From Planctomycetota bacterium (GTDB lineage: Bacteria; Planctomycetota; Phycisphaerae; WQYP01): DNA of 49,359 bases. Positions 26,072 through 33,700 of the stretch are shown here, one piece after another. The position numbers and the translations under genes are program-made. Under the pieces are notes generated by a model. The model saw nothing but the letters and a program-made list of their open reading frames with translations, had not been told where the DNA came from and searched no databases. The stretch spans positions 1 through 49,359 of the forward strand of contig JAKAVA010000091.1 of the NCBI GenBank assembly GCA_021827645.1, given 5' to 3'. Numbering within the stretch: position 1 is the first letter of the stretch; the number at the start of each line of letters is the position of its first letter.

Positions 26072-27708
26072 CAGATTTCCTGCGATGCGGGGGCCGGAGC
26101 GTGGTCGGCGCCCGATAAGCAGGATCGAAGATTTCCGATGCAGCACCATATCGAAGTGGTGAGCCGGTTGGCGAGAACGCCGATATAAAAGCCGCTCAGG
26201 GCATGCACGTAAAGGGCCCGCAGATAAGTCGGCTTTTGACCGCTGATCATCAGCCATTGCAGGAAGCCCAGCAGCACCAGCGGAACACATAGAAGCAGTG
26301 AAAAGGCCCACGGCTCGGGGGGAAGATTCCCGCTCCCTGCGCCGCTGCCGACCATTGAATTTGCGGCCAAAACAGCATCTGAAAGTCGGCTCAGCAGCGG
26401 ATAGGCGGCTGCCAGCACACCCAACCCCAACACCCACCGGATCATGGCGGCCTGGGCATAGCGGCCGGCAACGGCCCGCCAGATCAGCAGACAGACCGCG
26501 ATGCCGGCGGCGGTGAGCAGCGGCAGATGATTGGGGCCGATGAGTCCATGGATGCTCAGGACGGTTACGGCAATCAGCAGCGCCGCAGCGGTGAGAGCGG
26601 CGGCGATGTTTGCGGCGGTGTGATGGTGTCGATACAGCCGCCGGAACTGGGCAATCGGTGCATTCCGGACCGTACTGCCCGAGGCGAGGAAGGAATGGGA
26701 TTTGTAGAAGGCGTGTGCCACCAGATGCAGCAACGCCAATCCGAACGCTCCCAGTCCACATTCGATCATCATGTATCCCATCTGGGCGACGGTCGAATAC
26801 GCAAGTTGCCGTTTGATGGAGGTCTGCGTCATCATCGCCAGCGAGCCGGTCAGGGTGGTGGCGATGCCGATGACGGCGAGCGTCATGAGCGGAACGGGGC
26901 AGTGGATCAAAAGCGGCGAGAATCGGATGAGCAGAAATCCGCCCGCATTGATAATGCCCGCGTGCATCAGCGCCGAAACGGGAGTGGGCGTTTCCATGGT
27001 GTCGGGCAGCCAACTGTGAAATGGAAATTGGGCTGATTTCAGACATGCGGCGGCCACCAGCAGCCAGACGATGAGATTTTCACCCCCGGCGGCGTGTCGG
27101 TGCGCAGCGGCCGCGAAAAGATTTTGAAATTGCCATGTGCCGAAGATCGAATAACTGGCAATCAGTGCTCCGATCAGGCACAGATCGCCGCACCGGCTGA
27201 CGATAAATTTCTTCCGGGCCGCGAGAATGGCTGCCGGCCGATCGGAATTGAACGTCAGCAGTTGGTGCAGGGCCAGACTCATCAGGGCCCATGCCAGAAA
27301 GAACAGAAGCAGATTGCCCGCGATGACCAGCGTGAGCACCGCGGCAATCGTTCTCGCCAGCCAGATCATGAATCGCCGCTGCCCGGCCTGCCCTGCCAGA
27401 TAGGTGGCGGAATACCGGGTAATCAGCACGGCCAGAAAACTCACCAGCGTCAGCATGATCACCGAAATATTATCGATGTAAATGCTCAACCCCTCCGACC
27501 AGCGGCCGCCGATCCCCGCGGTCAGTGGACCGGCTGCCGGTGTGGTGATCAGGCTCACGATCGATGCCACAAGCCCCAGATAGGCCGCACCGACCACCAG
27601 ACGGTTGGTCGTGCGCACCGAGATGCTCTCGCCCCATTTCCCCAGGCTGACGACCCACAACGCTACGGCGGGTAACGTCGCGGCCATGATTCTCAGTGAC
27701 TCAAACAT
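26071..27708 (-). CDS. dabB: DabB, NuoL/MrpA-like membrane subunit of the carbon uptake complex
   Basis: 545 residues, ATG at 27708 with AAAGGAG 7 bases upstream. About 14 hydrophobic segments form a proton-pumping-type antiporter subunit: SLALHQLLTFNSDRP, QFPFHSWLPDTMETPTPVSALMHAGIINAGGFLLIRFSPL and KRQLAYSTVAQMGYMM are the core of the NADH dehydrogenase subunit 5 family. Pairing with DabA in one overlapping unit identifies it as DabB rather than respiratory NuoL. It is the first gene of the transcript that starts opposite the LysR regulator. Confidence 0.9.
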   Translation of the reverse strand: MFESLRIMAATLPAVALWVVSLGKWGESISVRTTNRLVVGAAYLGLVASIVSLITTPAAGPLTAGIGGRWSEGLSIYIDNISVIMLTLVSFLAVLITRYSATYLAGQAGQRRFMIWLARTIAAVLTLVIAGNLLLFFLAWALMSLALHQLLTFNSDRPAAILAARKKFIVSRCGDLCLIGALIASYSIFGTWQFQNLFAAAAHRHAAGGENLIVWLLVAAACLKSAQFPFHSWLPDTMETPTPVSALMHAGIINAGGFLLIRFSPLLIHCPVPLMTLAVIGIATTLTGSLAMMTQTSIKRQLAYSTVAQMGYMMIECGLGAFGLALLHLVAHAFYKSHSFLASGSTVRNAPIAQFRRLYRHHHTAANIAAALTAAALLIAVTVLSIHGLIGPNHLPLLTAAGIAVCLLIWRAVAGRYAQAAMIRWVLGLGVLAAAYPLLSRLSDAVLAANSMVGSGAGSGNLPPEPWAFSLLLCVPLVLLGFLQWLMISGQKPTYLRALYVHALSGFYIGVLANRLTTSIWCCIGNLRSCLSGADHAPAPASQEI

Positions 27709-27758
27709 GTCGGCTCCTTTCCTGTACCTGACATGAGTTTAGAAACCAAAAAAGTTAA

Positions 27759-27798
27759 ATACAATAGATATATTGCATTAAATCGATATATTTTGTAT
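27759..27798. promoter_or_regulatory. LysR-type operator candidates between dabB and its regulator
   Basis: The 99-base gap is strikingly AT-rich against a GC-rich window. ATACAAT-N6-ATTGCAT (27759-27778) is a near-perfect dyad of the T-N11-A kind that LysR proteins bind. GATATATT occurs twice, 18 bases apart (27767 and 27785), and ATACAA (27759) is mirrored by TTGTAT (27793-27798). Confidence 0.5.
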
Positions 27799-27807
27799 AA
27801 GTATGTC

Positions 27808-28692
27808 ATGGCAACGTTGAACTACCATCATCTCCGTTATTTTCGCGCCATCGCCCATGCCGGCAATCTCAGCCGGGCGGCGCTGAATATGAATATCTCG
27901 CAGTCGGCGCTGAGTATTCAACTTCGGGAGTTGGAGGCATCGTTGGGTGAAAAACTCTTTGAGCGCAAGAATCGCAGCCTTATTCTCACGGAAGCGGGAC
28001 GCATGGTGCTGGATTATGCCGATGTCATCTTCCGGACCGGCGATGAATTGATGGATACGCTCAAGCAGCGTTCACCCGGGCGGCGGCAGGTGGTGCGGAT
28101 CGGAGCGGTGGCGACGCTGTCACGCAACTTTCAGCACGCACTTCTTTCGCCGCTGCTCAATCGTCCCAACGTGGAACTCGTGGTGCGATCCGGTTCGATG
28201 CGTGAATTGCTCTCCGCCCTGCAGGCGCACGCTCTGGATATGGTCCTTTCCAATCTGCCCCTGCGGGCCGATTCTCAGATGGCCGGACATTCGCACCTGA
28301 TCAGCCAGCAGGCGGCAAGTTTGATCGGAAAACCGCCGGGGAAAAATCAGCCTTTTCATTTTCCTCAGGACCTTCGAACCATCCCCCTGATTGTGCCGAG
28401 CCTCGACAGCAGCATCCGATCGCTTTTTGACGTGCTGATGGATCGCCTTGGCATTCGACCGGTCATTGCGGCCGAAGTGGATGACATGGCCACGCTGCGC
28501 CTGCTGGCCCGCGATCATAAAGGGCTGACGCTGGTACCGCCGGTCGTGGTCAAAGGTGAACTCGCGGCCGGTACGCTGGTCGAGCGTCATCGGATTGAAG
28601 GGATCGTCGAGAGCTTTTATGCCATTACCATAAGCCGCCGCTTCCCCAATGCACTTGTGCGCGAAATTATCTCGAAGCCATTGAAGATATAA
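27808..28692 (+). CDS. LysR-family regulator, probably of dabBA
   Basis: 294 residues from the ATG at 27808; the open frame extends upstream into the operator region but conserved sequence starts at MATLNYHHLRYFRAIAHAGNLSRAA. Residues about 5-65 are the LysR winged helix (MNISQSALSIQLRELEASLGEKLFERKNRSLILTEAG pattern), and the rest is the co-inducer domain. Divergent placement from dabB, across dyad sequences, suggests that it controls carbon uptake in the manner of CbbR/CmpR, which sense metabolites of the carbon state. The effector is not known. Confidence 0.87.
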   Translation: MATLNYHHLRYFRAIAHAGNLSRAALNMNISQSALSIQLRELEASLGEKLFERKNRSLILTEAGRMVLDYADVIFRTGDELMDTLKQRSPGRRQVVRIGAVATLSRNFQHALLSPLLNRPNVELVVRSGSMRELLSALQAHALDMVLSNLPLRADSQMAGHSHLISQQAASLIGKPPGKNQPFHFPQDLRTIPLIVPSLDSSIRSLFDVLMDRLGIRPVIAAEVDDMATLRLLARDHKGLTLVPPVVVKGELAAGTLVERHRIEGIVESFYAITISRRFPNALVREIISKPLKI

Positions 28693-28701
28693 TCCGGCGG
28701 A

Positions 28702-28920
28702 TCACGGGGTGAGCATGATATGAACCGCGGTGATGGCTGAGGCATCGCGGCGCGGGGCACGATCATTGACCTCGTAAAGCCAACTGTGCGGCGAAAAAAT
28801 GCGGTCTGATAGCACGGTGTACCATTGTCCTGTTCCACACTCGACTTGCCACCGTTGCCAATCTGCACCGTCGGCCGTCAACGCTTGCACCGGGCCTGCA
28901 ATGTAATAAAATCTCGGCAT
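28702..28920 (-). CDS. Small hypothetical protein
   Basis: 72 residues from ATG at 28920 (MPRFYYIAGPVQALTADG), aromatic-rich (WQRWQVECGTGQWYTV, SPHSWLYEV). It fills the gap between two plus-strand genes. There is no good ribosome site, but the composition is protein-like and nothing else occupies the stretch. Family not recognised. Confidence 0.35.
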   Translation of the reverse strand: MPRFYYIAGPVQALTADGADWQRWQVECGTGQWYTVLSDRIFSPHSWLYEVNDRAPRRDASAITAVHIMLTP

Positions 28921-28966
28921 CTGAATCGTGGTTGTAAAAGTAAATTCAGGAAGAAGGAGTGTCACG

Positions 28967-29404
28967 ATGTCTCTGCTCAAAGATTTCAAGAATTTTGCGT
29001 TCAAGGGAAATCTGATCGACCTCGCGGTGGCGTTCGTCATCGGGTCGGCGTTCAGCGGGATCGTCACCGCACTGGTGAACGACATCATCATGCCGGCCAT
29101 CAGCTTTGTAACCCCCAGCCAGAGCTATACCAAATGGACGATTGATAAGAAAATTCTCATCGGTCACTTCATCGGGGCGGTGTTGAATTTTTTCATCATT
29201 GCCGTCGCGCTGTTTGTTATTGTGGTCTTGGTCATCGGGCAGATTCATAAGCTCACCACCAAGCCGCCTCCGCCCGCGGCCCCGACGACCAAAGAGTGCC
29301 CGTTCTGCTGCTCCACGATTCCGATCAAGGCGGTTCGCTGCGGGCAGTGCACGTCCGAACTGCCTCCGCCTGCTGCGACAGCGCCGGCGGCTCCCGCGGC
29401 GTAG
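28967..29404 (+). CDS. mscL: Large-conductance mechanosensitive channel with a C-terminal zinc ribbon
   Basis: 145 residues; ATG at 28967 with AAGGAG 7 bases before. Opens as a pentameric pore under membrane tension to release solutes during osmotic downshock. TM1 is NLIDLAVAFVIGSAFSGIVTALVNDIIMPAI, the best-conserved MscL part, and TM2 is IGAVLNFFIIAVALFVIVVLVI. Where ordinary MscL has a C-terminal helix bundle, this one has a Pro-rich linker and two Cys pairs, CPFC and CGQC, in a zinc-ribbon arrangement ending in CTSEL, then an Ala/Pro tail. Confidence 0.9.
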   Translation: MSLLKDFKNFAFKGNLIDLAVAFVIGSAFSGIVTALVNDIIMPAISFVTPSQSYTKWTIDKKILIGHFIGAVLNFFIIAVALFVIVVLVIGQIHKLTTKPPPPAAPTTKECPFCCSTIPIKAVRCGQCTSELPPPAATAPAAPAA

Positions 29405-29430
29405 GACGCTGTCCCAGTTACAGAGGTTTT

Positions 29431-29465
29431 GTGGCGAGGGCGGGCTTGTTTATCCGCCTCGCCAC
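29431..29465. terminator. Hairpin between convergent mscL and argS
   Basis: GTGGCGAGG...CCTCGCCAC, extended to 12 pairs by an inner CGG/CCG past one bulged G, midway between the two gene ends. Neither side has a good T tract, so terminator function is only likely from position. Confidence 0.4.
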
Positions 29466-29478
29466 CTCCGGAGCCGGA

Positions 29479-31461
29479 TTACATTTCATCAAGGACGGGA
29501 ATTCCCAGCAGTTCCTGCAGGCCTATTTTTAATACCGCCTGGGTCACACGGCAGAGAATGAGCCGGCTGTTGACGGTGGCGGCATCGCCGGCCTTGAGCA
29601 CCGGGCATTTTTCATAAAAGGCGGAGAAGAGTCCGCACAATTCATAGAGATAGGTGCAGATATAGTGCGGCTTGAGATCGCGGGCGGCAATCTCGACGAT
29701 GTCGGGAAATTTCAGCAGGGAGCGTGCCAGATTCTGCTCCGCCGGTTCAACGAGTGCAGCGCGGGCGCCGGTCAGATCGATACCGCCGGCCTTGCGGAAT
29801 ATGCTGCAGATGCGGGCATAGGCGTATTGCAGATAGGGGCCGGTATTCCCCTCAAATGAAATGATACGCTCCCACACAAACTCATAATCGCCGGTGCGAT
29901 CCTGTTTGAGGTCGGCGTATTTGACCGCCCCGATTCCGACGGCCGCGGCTATGAGTTTCTGCCGATCCGGACTCAGCGAAGGATTTTTTTCGGCAACAAC
30001 CTTTGCGGCCCGCTCGGTCGCTTCCAGCAGCAGGGCCTTGAGTTTGACGCTTTCGCCCGACCGGGTTTTGAACGGCTTGCCGTCGGGGCCCAGGATGGAA
30101 CCGAAGCTCGCGTGTACCAAATCGACCGTTCCGCCGCTTTGAGAGTGGATGTGCCACCGCATGGCACGGACGGTATCAAACACCATGGAAAAATGCTGAG
30201 CCTGCCGCGCATCAGTGGTGTAAATGACACGGTCAGCGAGCCAGCTTTCGTGGAGCGGTTTTTGATCTTCCGGCGTAAGTTTGTCTTCCACCAGGCGAAA
30301 TCGCAGGGCGGCCAGATCGGTGGTGGCATATAAAAATGCACCATCCGCCTTTTGAATAATCAGCGGCAGCGGCTTTTTTTCTTTGTCCACGTATCCGGGA
30401 AGAAACACGCACATGGCACCGGCGGATACGCACGCAAACGGACGACGCACCACGTCCGGAAGCTGGGCGTCGGAGAGCCTTTCCAGCGCCTGCGGACTCG
30501 CCAAGGCTCCGGCAGCTTCCGCGCGATCCTCCGGCGGGGTGGTGGTGAGTTCAGCCCCCTTCGAGGTTGTATCGATGCCGTCGAGTGCCGTATCCCCGCC
30601 GTCCCCACCGATCCGGAGTGTCTCGGCAATCTGTTCCACCACGCCGAAAAGCCGGGGGGCGTAAAAACTCTCACCCCTTTCGTCATGGGGGGTGAGTTTC
30701 AAACCCAGTAACTGAAATATCTCGGCAGAGTGGCGGCGGCTTTCATCGTAGATACGTCTCCATAGAGCGACAGCCTGCGGCTCACCGTTCTGCAGGGCTA
30801 CAACGGCTTCGCGGGCTTCGCGGGCAAAATTCTCATCTTCCCGATCCCGCTGTGCGGCCTGTTTGTAGTAAGCGTCGAGATCCTCGATGGGCGGAAAATC
30901 GCCCGTCTGCATCTGAATCTCGCGGGCCAGACGAATCAGCATGCCGAACTGCGTGCCGAAATCCCCCACATGATTTTGCCGGATGACGCGATGAGCCTGA
31001 AATTCCATAATCCGGCTGATCGCATCTCCGATGATGCAGCTTCGCAGATGGCCGACATGCATTTCCTTGGCGATGTTCGGCCCGGCGTAATCCACCACAA
31101 CGGTCTGCCGATGGGGGGATTCCGGTACACCGGCTCTCGCCAGCGTTGCCGATTCGGCGGCAATGGCCTCGATGCGCTGCGCGACAAAACCGGATTGCAA
31201 TTTGAAATTAATAAATCCGGGGCCGGCAATCACCGGCGTCTCGCACATGTCGGCAAGATCGAGATGTTCAATGATCCGCGTTGCCACCTGCCGTGGCGGA
31301 AGGCCCAGCGTGCCCGAGAGTGCCATGGCGGAGTTGCACTGGTAATCGCCGAATCGTGGATCGCCCGCTTTTACAACCGCACTTGGTGCATGTTCAGCGC
31401 CAAATGCCTTGCCGATGGCCAGCGCGCATCGCTGGCGTATTTGAGCCTCAATGGATATCAC
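29479..31461 (-). CDS. argS: Arginyl-tRNA synthetase
   Basis: 660 residues. The start is GTG at 31461, directly after the rsfS stop, with AGAGGAAG upstream. Attaches arginine to its tRNA. Order: the ArgRS-specific N-terminal domain to about residue 115; the class I Rossmann fold with the HIGH-type motif in NIAKEMHVGHLRS and HVGDFGTQFGML; a large insert at about residues 290-330 rich in Gly/Thr/Asp that looks lineage-specific; the KMSKS loop replaced by FKTRSGESVKL, as in many ArgRS; and the anticodon-binding DALR domain with NTGPYLQYAYARICSIFRKAG. Confidence 0.94.
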   Translation of the reverse strand: MISIEAQIRQRCALAIGKAFGAEHAPSAVVKAGDPRFGDYQCNSAMALSGTLGLPPRQVATRIIEHLDLADMCETPVIAGPGFINFKLQSGFVAQRIEAIAAESATLARAGVPESPHRQTVVVDYAGPNIAKEMHVGHLRSCIIGDAISRIMEFQAHRVIRQNHVGDFGTQFGMLIRLAREIQMQTGDFPPIEDLDAYYKQAAQRDREDENFAREAREAVVALQNGEPQAVALWRRIYDESRRHSAEIFQLLGLKLTPHDERGESFYAPRLFGVVEQIAETLRIGGDGGDTALDGIDTTSKGAELTTTPPEDRAEAAGALASPQALERLSDAQLPDVVRRPFACVSAGAMCVFLPGYVDKEKKPLPLIIQKADGAFLYATTDLAALRFRLVEDKLTPEDQKPLHESWLADRVIYTTDARQAQHFSMVFDTVRAMRWHIHSQSGGTVDLVHASFGSILGPDGKPFKTRSGESVKLKALLLEATERAAKVVAEKNPSLSPDRQKLIAAAVGIGAVKYADLKQDRTGDYEFVWERIISFEGNTGPYLQYAYARICSIFRKAGGIDLTGARAALVEPAEQNLARSLLKFPDIVEIAARDLKPHYICTYLYELCGLFSAFYEKCPVLKAGDAATVNSRLILCRVTQAVLKIGLQELLGIPVLDEM

Positions 31462-32547
31462 TTACTTCCTCTTTTTCGCCGGGGATTTTCTGGCTTTCAG
31501 GCGAGATGGTTTTGCGGGCCCGCGTGTTTTCGCCTTGGAAACACCTGCCGACCGGGCTGCGGTTCCGGCTTTACGGGCTTGGGAAGATTTCCCTTTTTTA
31601 GCACCTGCCGCGGCCTTGGATTTCGCTCGTGTGCCCTTTGCCGAACCGGTTCGGACGGTGGCCTTCTTCCCAGCCGAGGCGGCTTTCCTGATTTTCGCAG
31701 GCTTGGCCTTGGTGAGCTTGGCCTTGGCGGCCTTTGATTTTGCGGGAGAAACTTTCCGCTTGGCCGGAGCCGCCTGTTTTGCCGGCTTTGACCGGGCAGA
31801 TGTTTTCGCTTTGGGTTTTTGGGCCGCAGCTTTTTTGGCGATAGCCGTTTTTGCCTTCGGCCGGCGAGGCGGCGTCTTGGGTGCCTTTCGCGGCGCTGGC
31901 GCTGAATCGGCGGTGGTAGGTTCCCCTTCAGTGATTTCGATGGAATAGGATTCATACCGGATGGACTGATCATCCGGCGGTGCGGATATGGTGCCTGAAT
32001 CATGATCCGTGACGGATTGCGGTTCCGCTTCTTCGGTCGATGGTTGCGAAGTTTCCGCATCCATATCGAGCAGCGTCAGTTCATCATCCATCTCCATGGC
32101 CGCCTCAATGATTTCCTGTGCGGCTTCGAGTGCGGCGTCGGTTTCGTCAGACTGCGGCGATGGAGTTTGACCGCCAACGGTCGGCAGTTCCAATTCCACT
32201 CGCGGGCAGTCACCCCAGAGCATTTCAAGATCATAAAAGGCGCGGCTGGCGGGATCAAAAAGATGCACCACAACATCCACGCAATCAATGAGGATCCACT
32301 TGGCGGACTCGGCACCACTGATACGCCACGGCTTAAAGCCCATGTTTTCACCGAGTTCGGCAATCTGGTCGGCGACGGTGGTCATTTGTCGTGCGGACGT
32401 GCCGGTTGCAATAAGAAAATAATGGGCAACCTGCGACCGACTCGATACATCCAGCAGCACGACATCGGTGCAGCGGGTTGCCGCGGCAAGTTGGCCGGCG
32501 GCTTTGGCAAATTCAACGGCAGATTGCGGACGATGCTCATCAGTCAT
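31462..32547 (-). CDS. rsfS: Ribosome silencing factor RsfS with a histone H1-like tail
   Basis: 361 residues from the ATG at 32547 (GGAG 8 bases before). Residues about 10-115 are the complete RsfS domain: CTDVVLLDVSSRSQVAHYFLIATGTSARQM, WILIDCVDVVVHLF and FYDLEMLWGD. RsfS binds ribosomal protein uL14 and blocks subunit joining in starvation. Normal length is 105-130 residues; here an acidic stretch (about 130-220) follows and then 140 residues of Lys/Ala/Pro repeats (AKKAAAQKPKAK, KAKLTKAKPAKIRKAA), like the tails of histone H1-like bacterial proteins. The tail may bind nucleic acid. argS starts at the very next base. Confidence 0.88.
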   Translation of the reverse strand: MTDEHRPQSAVEFAKAAGQLAAATRCTDVVLLDVSSRSQVAHYFLIATGTSARQMTTVADQIAELGENMGFKPWRISGAESAKWILIDCVDVVVHLFDPASRAFYDLEMLWGDCPRVELELPTVGGQTPSPQSDETDAALEAAQEIIEAAMEMDDELTLLDMDAETSQPSTEEAEPQSVTDHDSGTISAPPDDQSIRYESYSIEITEGEPTTADSAPAPRKAPKTPPRRPKAKTAIAKKAAAQKPKAKTSARSKPAKQAAPAKRKVSPAKSKAAKAKLTKAKPAKIRKAASAGKKATVRTGSAKGTRAKSKAAAGAKKGKSSQARKAGTAARSAGVSKAKTRGPAKPSRLKARKSPAKKRK

Positions 32548-32704
32548 GGCGGTTCTCCAGCACAGCGGTTCTCGCTTCGGGCTGCCCGGCGAGTACCTGA
32601 GCATCATACCCCAGGAGTGCGTTCAAGTAACAGCCAGTTGATGAAGGTTTTGGGGCGGCTCGCTGCCGCTGGCCGCAAAAGCGTTTTTCCCTAAAATACT
32701 GCCC

Positions 32705-32761
32705 ATGGCCAACGGCAAGCAAAAACTGGAACTCACCTAGATCGGCAAGGAAAATACGCCG
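32705..32761 (+). pseudogene. Relic of the 5' end of a DNA methyltransferase gene, copy 1
   Basis: ATG at 32705 opens MANGKQKLELT, then TAG (32738-32740), then IGKEN. Site-specific methyltransferases of the type III Mod kind typically begin with a KQKLELTWIGKENRPKLEPRILLED-like sequence. Here the Trp codon TGG has become TAG, and homology ends after about 18 codons where the REP sequence begins. Confidence 0.5.
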
Positions 32762-32789
32762 TGGTTCCGTTGCGGCCGCGGGGCGATGG

Positions 32790-32816
32790 GGCGCGACCGA
32801 CGGTCGCGGCTTTATG
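32790..32816 (+). repeat. REP palindrome upstream of the RAYT gene
   Basis: GCGACC-GAC-GGTCGC stem-loop within GGCGCGACCGACGGTCGC followed by GGCTTTATG. It is the inverse of the copy at the gene's 3' end. Confidence 0.75.
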
Positions 32817-32828
32817 GGGGAATTTCGC

Positions 32829-33359
32829 ATGCGGACGATCGGCTACCATATCGTGAAAACGGCCTATGGAATGTGGTTGCCGGGAGACCAACGCGGATCG
32901 TGGTCGACCGCGTGGGACGAACAGATCGGTTTCATGGATCCGCACACGCTGCAACCGGGTGATCCGGTGCGACTGCGCATGTCGGCCGAGCGCATGAAGC
33001 ACCCGGTCGTTCGTTGGTCACCCGATATGCTCGCCACGATGGAACGGGCATTAGCCCAATGCATGGCGGAATCGGATTGGCGCATTGCGGCGGCATCGCT
33101 GGAACCCACGCACATCCACCTCGTGCTGACGTACACCGCAGGCGATATTGACCAAACGTGCAAATGGATTGCCGACCGGTGCACCAAAGCCATCCGGCGG
33201 GATTGCGGCCACACCGGGCCGATCTGGGCGAAGGGGAAATGGTGCGGATTTATTTATGACGCAACAACATGGAAAAACGCCGTCCAATACGTCCAGCGCC
33301 ACAACATCCGCCGGGGCGTCGGCCCTCGACCGTACGTATTTTTTCCCTCACCCTCATAA
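32829..33359 (+). CDS. REP-associated tyrosine transposase (RAYT), IS200-like Y1 family
   Basis: 176 residues; the ATG at 32829 has GGGGGA 7 bases upstream. The HUH metal-binding motif is HIHLVL in EPTHIHLVLTY, and the likely nucleophile is Tyr in QYVQRHNIRRG near the C-terminus. RAYTs are single-copy relatives of IS200/IS605 TnpA that recognise and spread REP sequences. The N-terminal MRTIGYHIVKTAYGMWLPGDQRGSW is typical of the group. REP palindromes in opposite orientation bracket the gene, and its stop codon lies inside the second one. It appears intact. Confidence 0.8.
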   Translation: MRTIGYHIVKTAYGMWLPGDQRGSWSTAWDEQIGFMDPHTLQPGDPVRLRMSAERMKHPVVRWSPDMLATMERALAQCMAESDWRIAAASLEPTHIHLVLTYTAGDIDQTCKWIADRCTKAIRRDCGHTGPIWAKGKWCGFIYDATTWKNAVQYVQRHNIRRGVGPRPYVFFPSPS

Positions 33360-33381
33360 AGCCGCGACCGCCGGTCGCGCC
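33355..33381 (-). repeat. REP palindrome at the RAYT 3' end, inverted
   Basis: CATAAAGCCGCGACCG followed by CCGGTCGCGCC; its reverse complement matches the upstream REP over about 45 bases including the neighbouring GGGGCG-rich flank. The RAYT TAA stop (33357-33359) is part of it. Confidence 0.75.
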
Positions 33382-33450
33382 ACCCCGCGCCCCGCCGCCA
33401 AACCTCTGCGGCATGACACCGCTGGCCGCGAACGATTTTTCCCCTAAAAC

Positions 33451-33504
33451 AACGGCAAACAAAAACTGGAACTCACCTGGATCGGCAAGGAAAATCGGCC
33501 GAAG
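33451..33504 (+). pseudogene. Relic of the 5' end of a DNA methyltransferase gene, copy 2
   Basis: Reads NGKQKLELTWIGKENRPK without interruption but has no start codon; a stop (TAA) lies two codons before. It keeps the Trp lost in copy 1, so it is nearer to the ancestral gene. Homology stops where the REP begins. Confidence 0.5.
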
Positions 33505-33529
33505 TTCCGTTGCGGCCACGGGGCGATGG

Positions 33530-33556
33530 GGCGCGACCAACGGTGGCGGCCTTATG
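33530..33556 (+). repeat. REP palindrome, third copy, decayed
   Basis: GCGACC-AAC-GGTGGC: one arm has changed, weakening the hairpin. Same orientation as the first REP. Confidence 0.6.
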
Positions 33557-33700
33557 GGGGAATTTGGCATGCGGACGATTGGCTACCATATCGTGAAAAC
33601 GGCCTATGGAATGTGGTTGCCGGGAGACCAACGCGGATCGTGGTCGACCGCGTGGGACGAACAGATCGGCCTCACCGAGCCGCACACGCTGTACCGTCCA

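Larger units (their letters stand above)
32668..32951 (+). repeat. Direct repeat, copy 1 (methyltransferase relic + REP + RAYT 5' part)
   Basis: About 284 bases nearly identical to 33420-33691. It contains, in order, a CCGCTGGCCGC lead, the relic of a methyltransferase start, a REP palindrome and the first 41 codons of the RAYT gene. Confidence 0.85.
33420..33691 (+). repeat. Direct repeat, copy 2 (truncated RAYT unit)
   Basis: Matches 32668-32951 with about 12 bases lost before the methyltransferase relic. The RAYT frame is cut after CACACGCTG, 10 bases before the end of the response regulator gene, so only the first third of a second RAYT gene is left. The stretch holds no intact gene. Confidence 0.85.

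Noticed and set aside
26072..27046. N-terminal extension of DabA by about 325 residues
   Set aside because: The frame is open but lies wholly inside dabB in another frame, reads as low-quality sequence, and DabA conservation begins after 26071.
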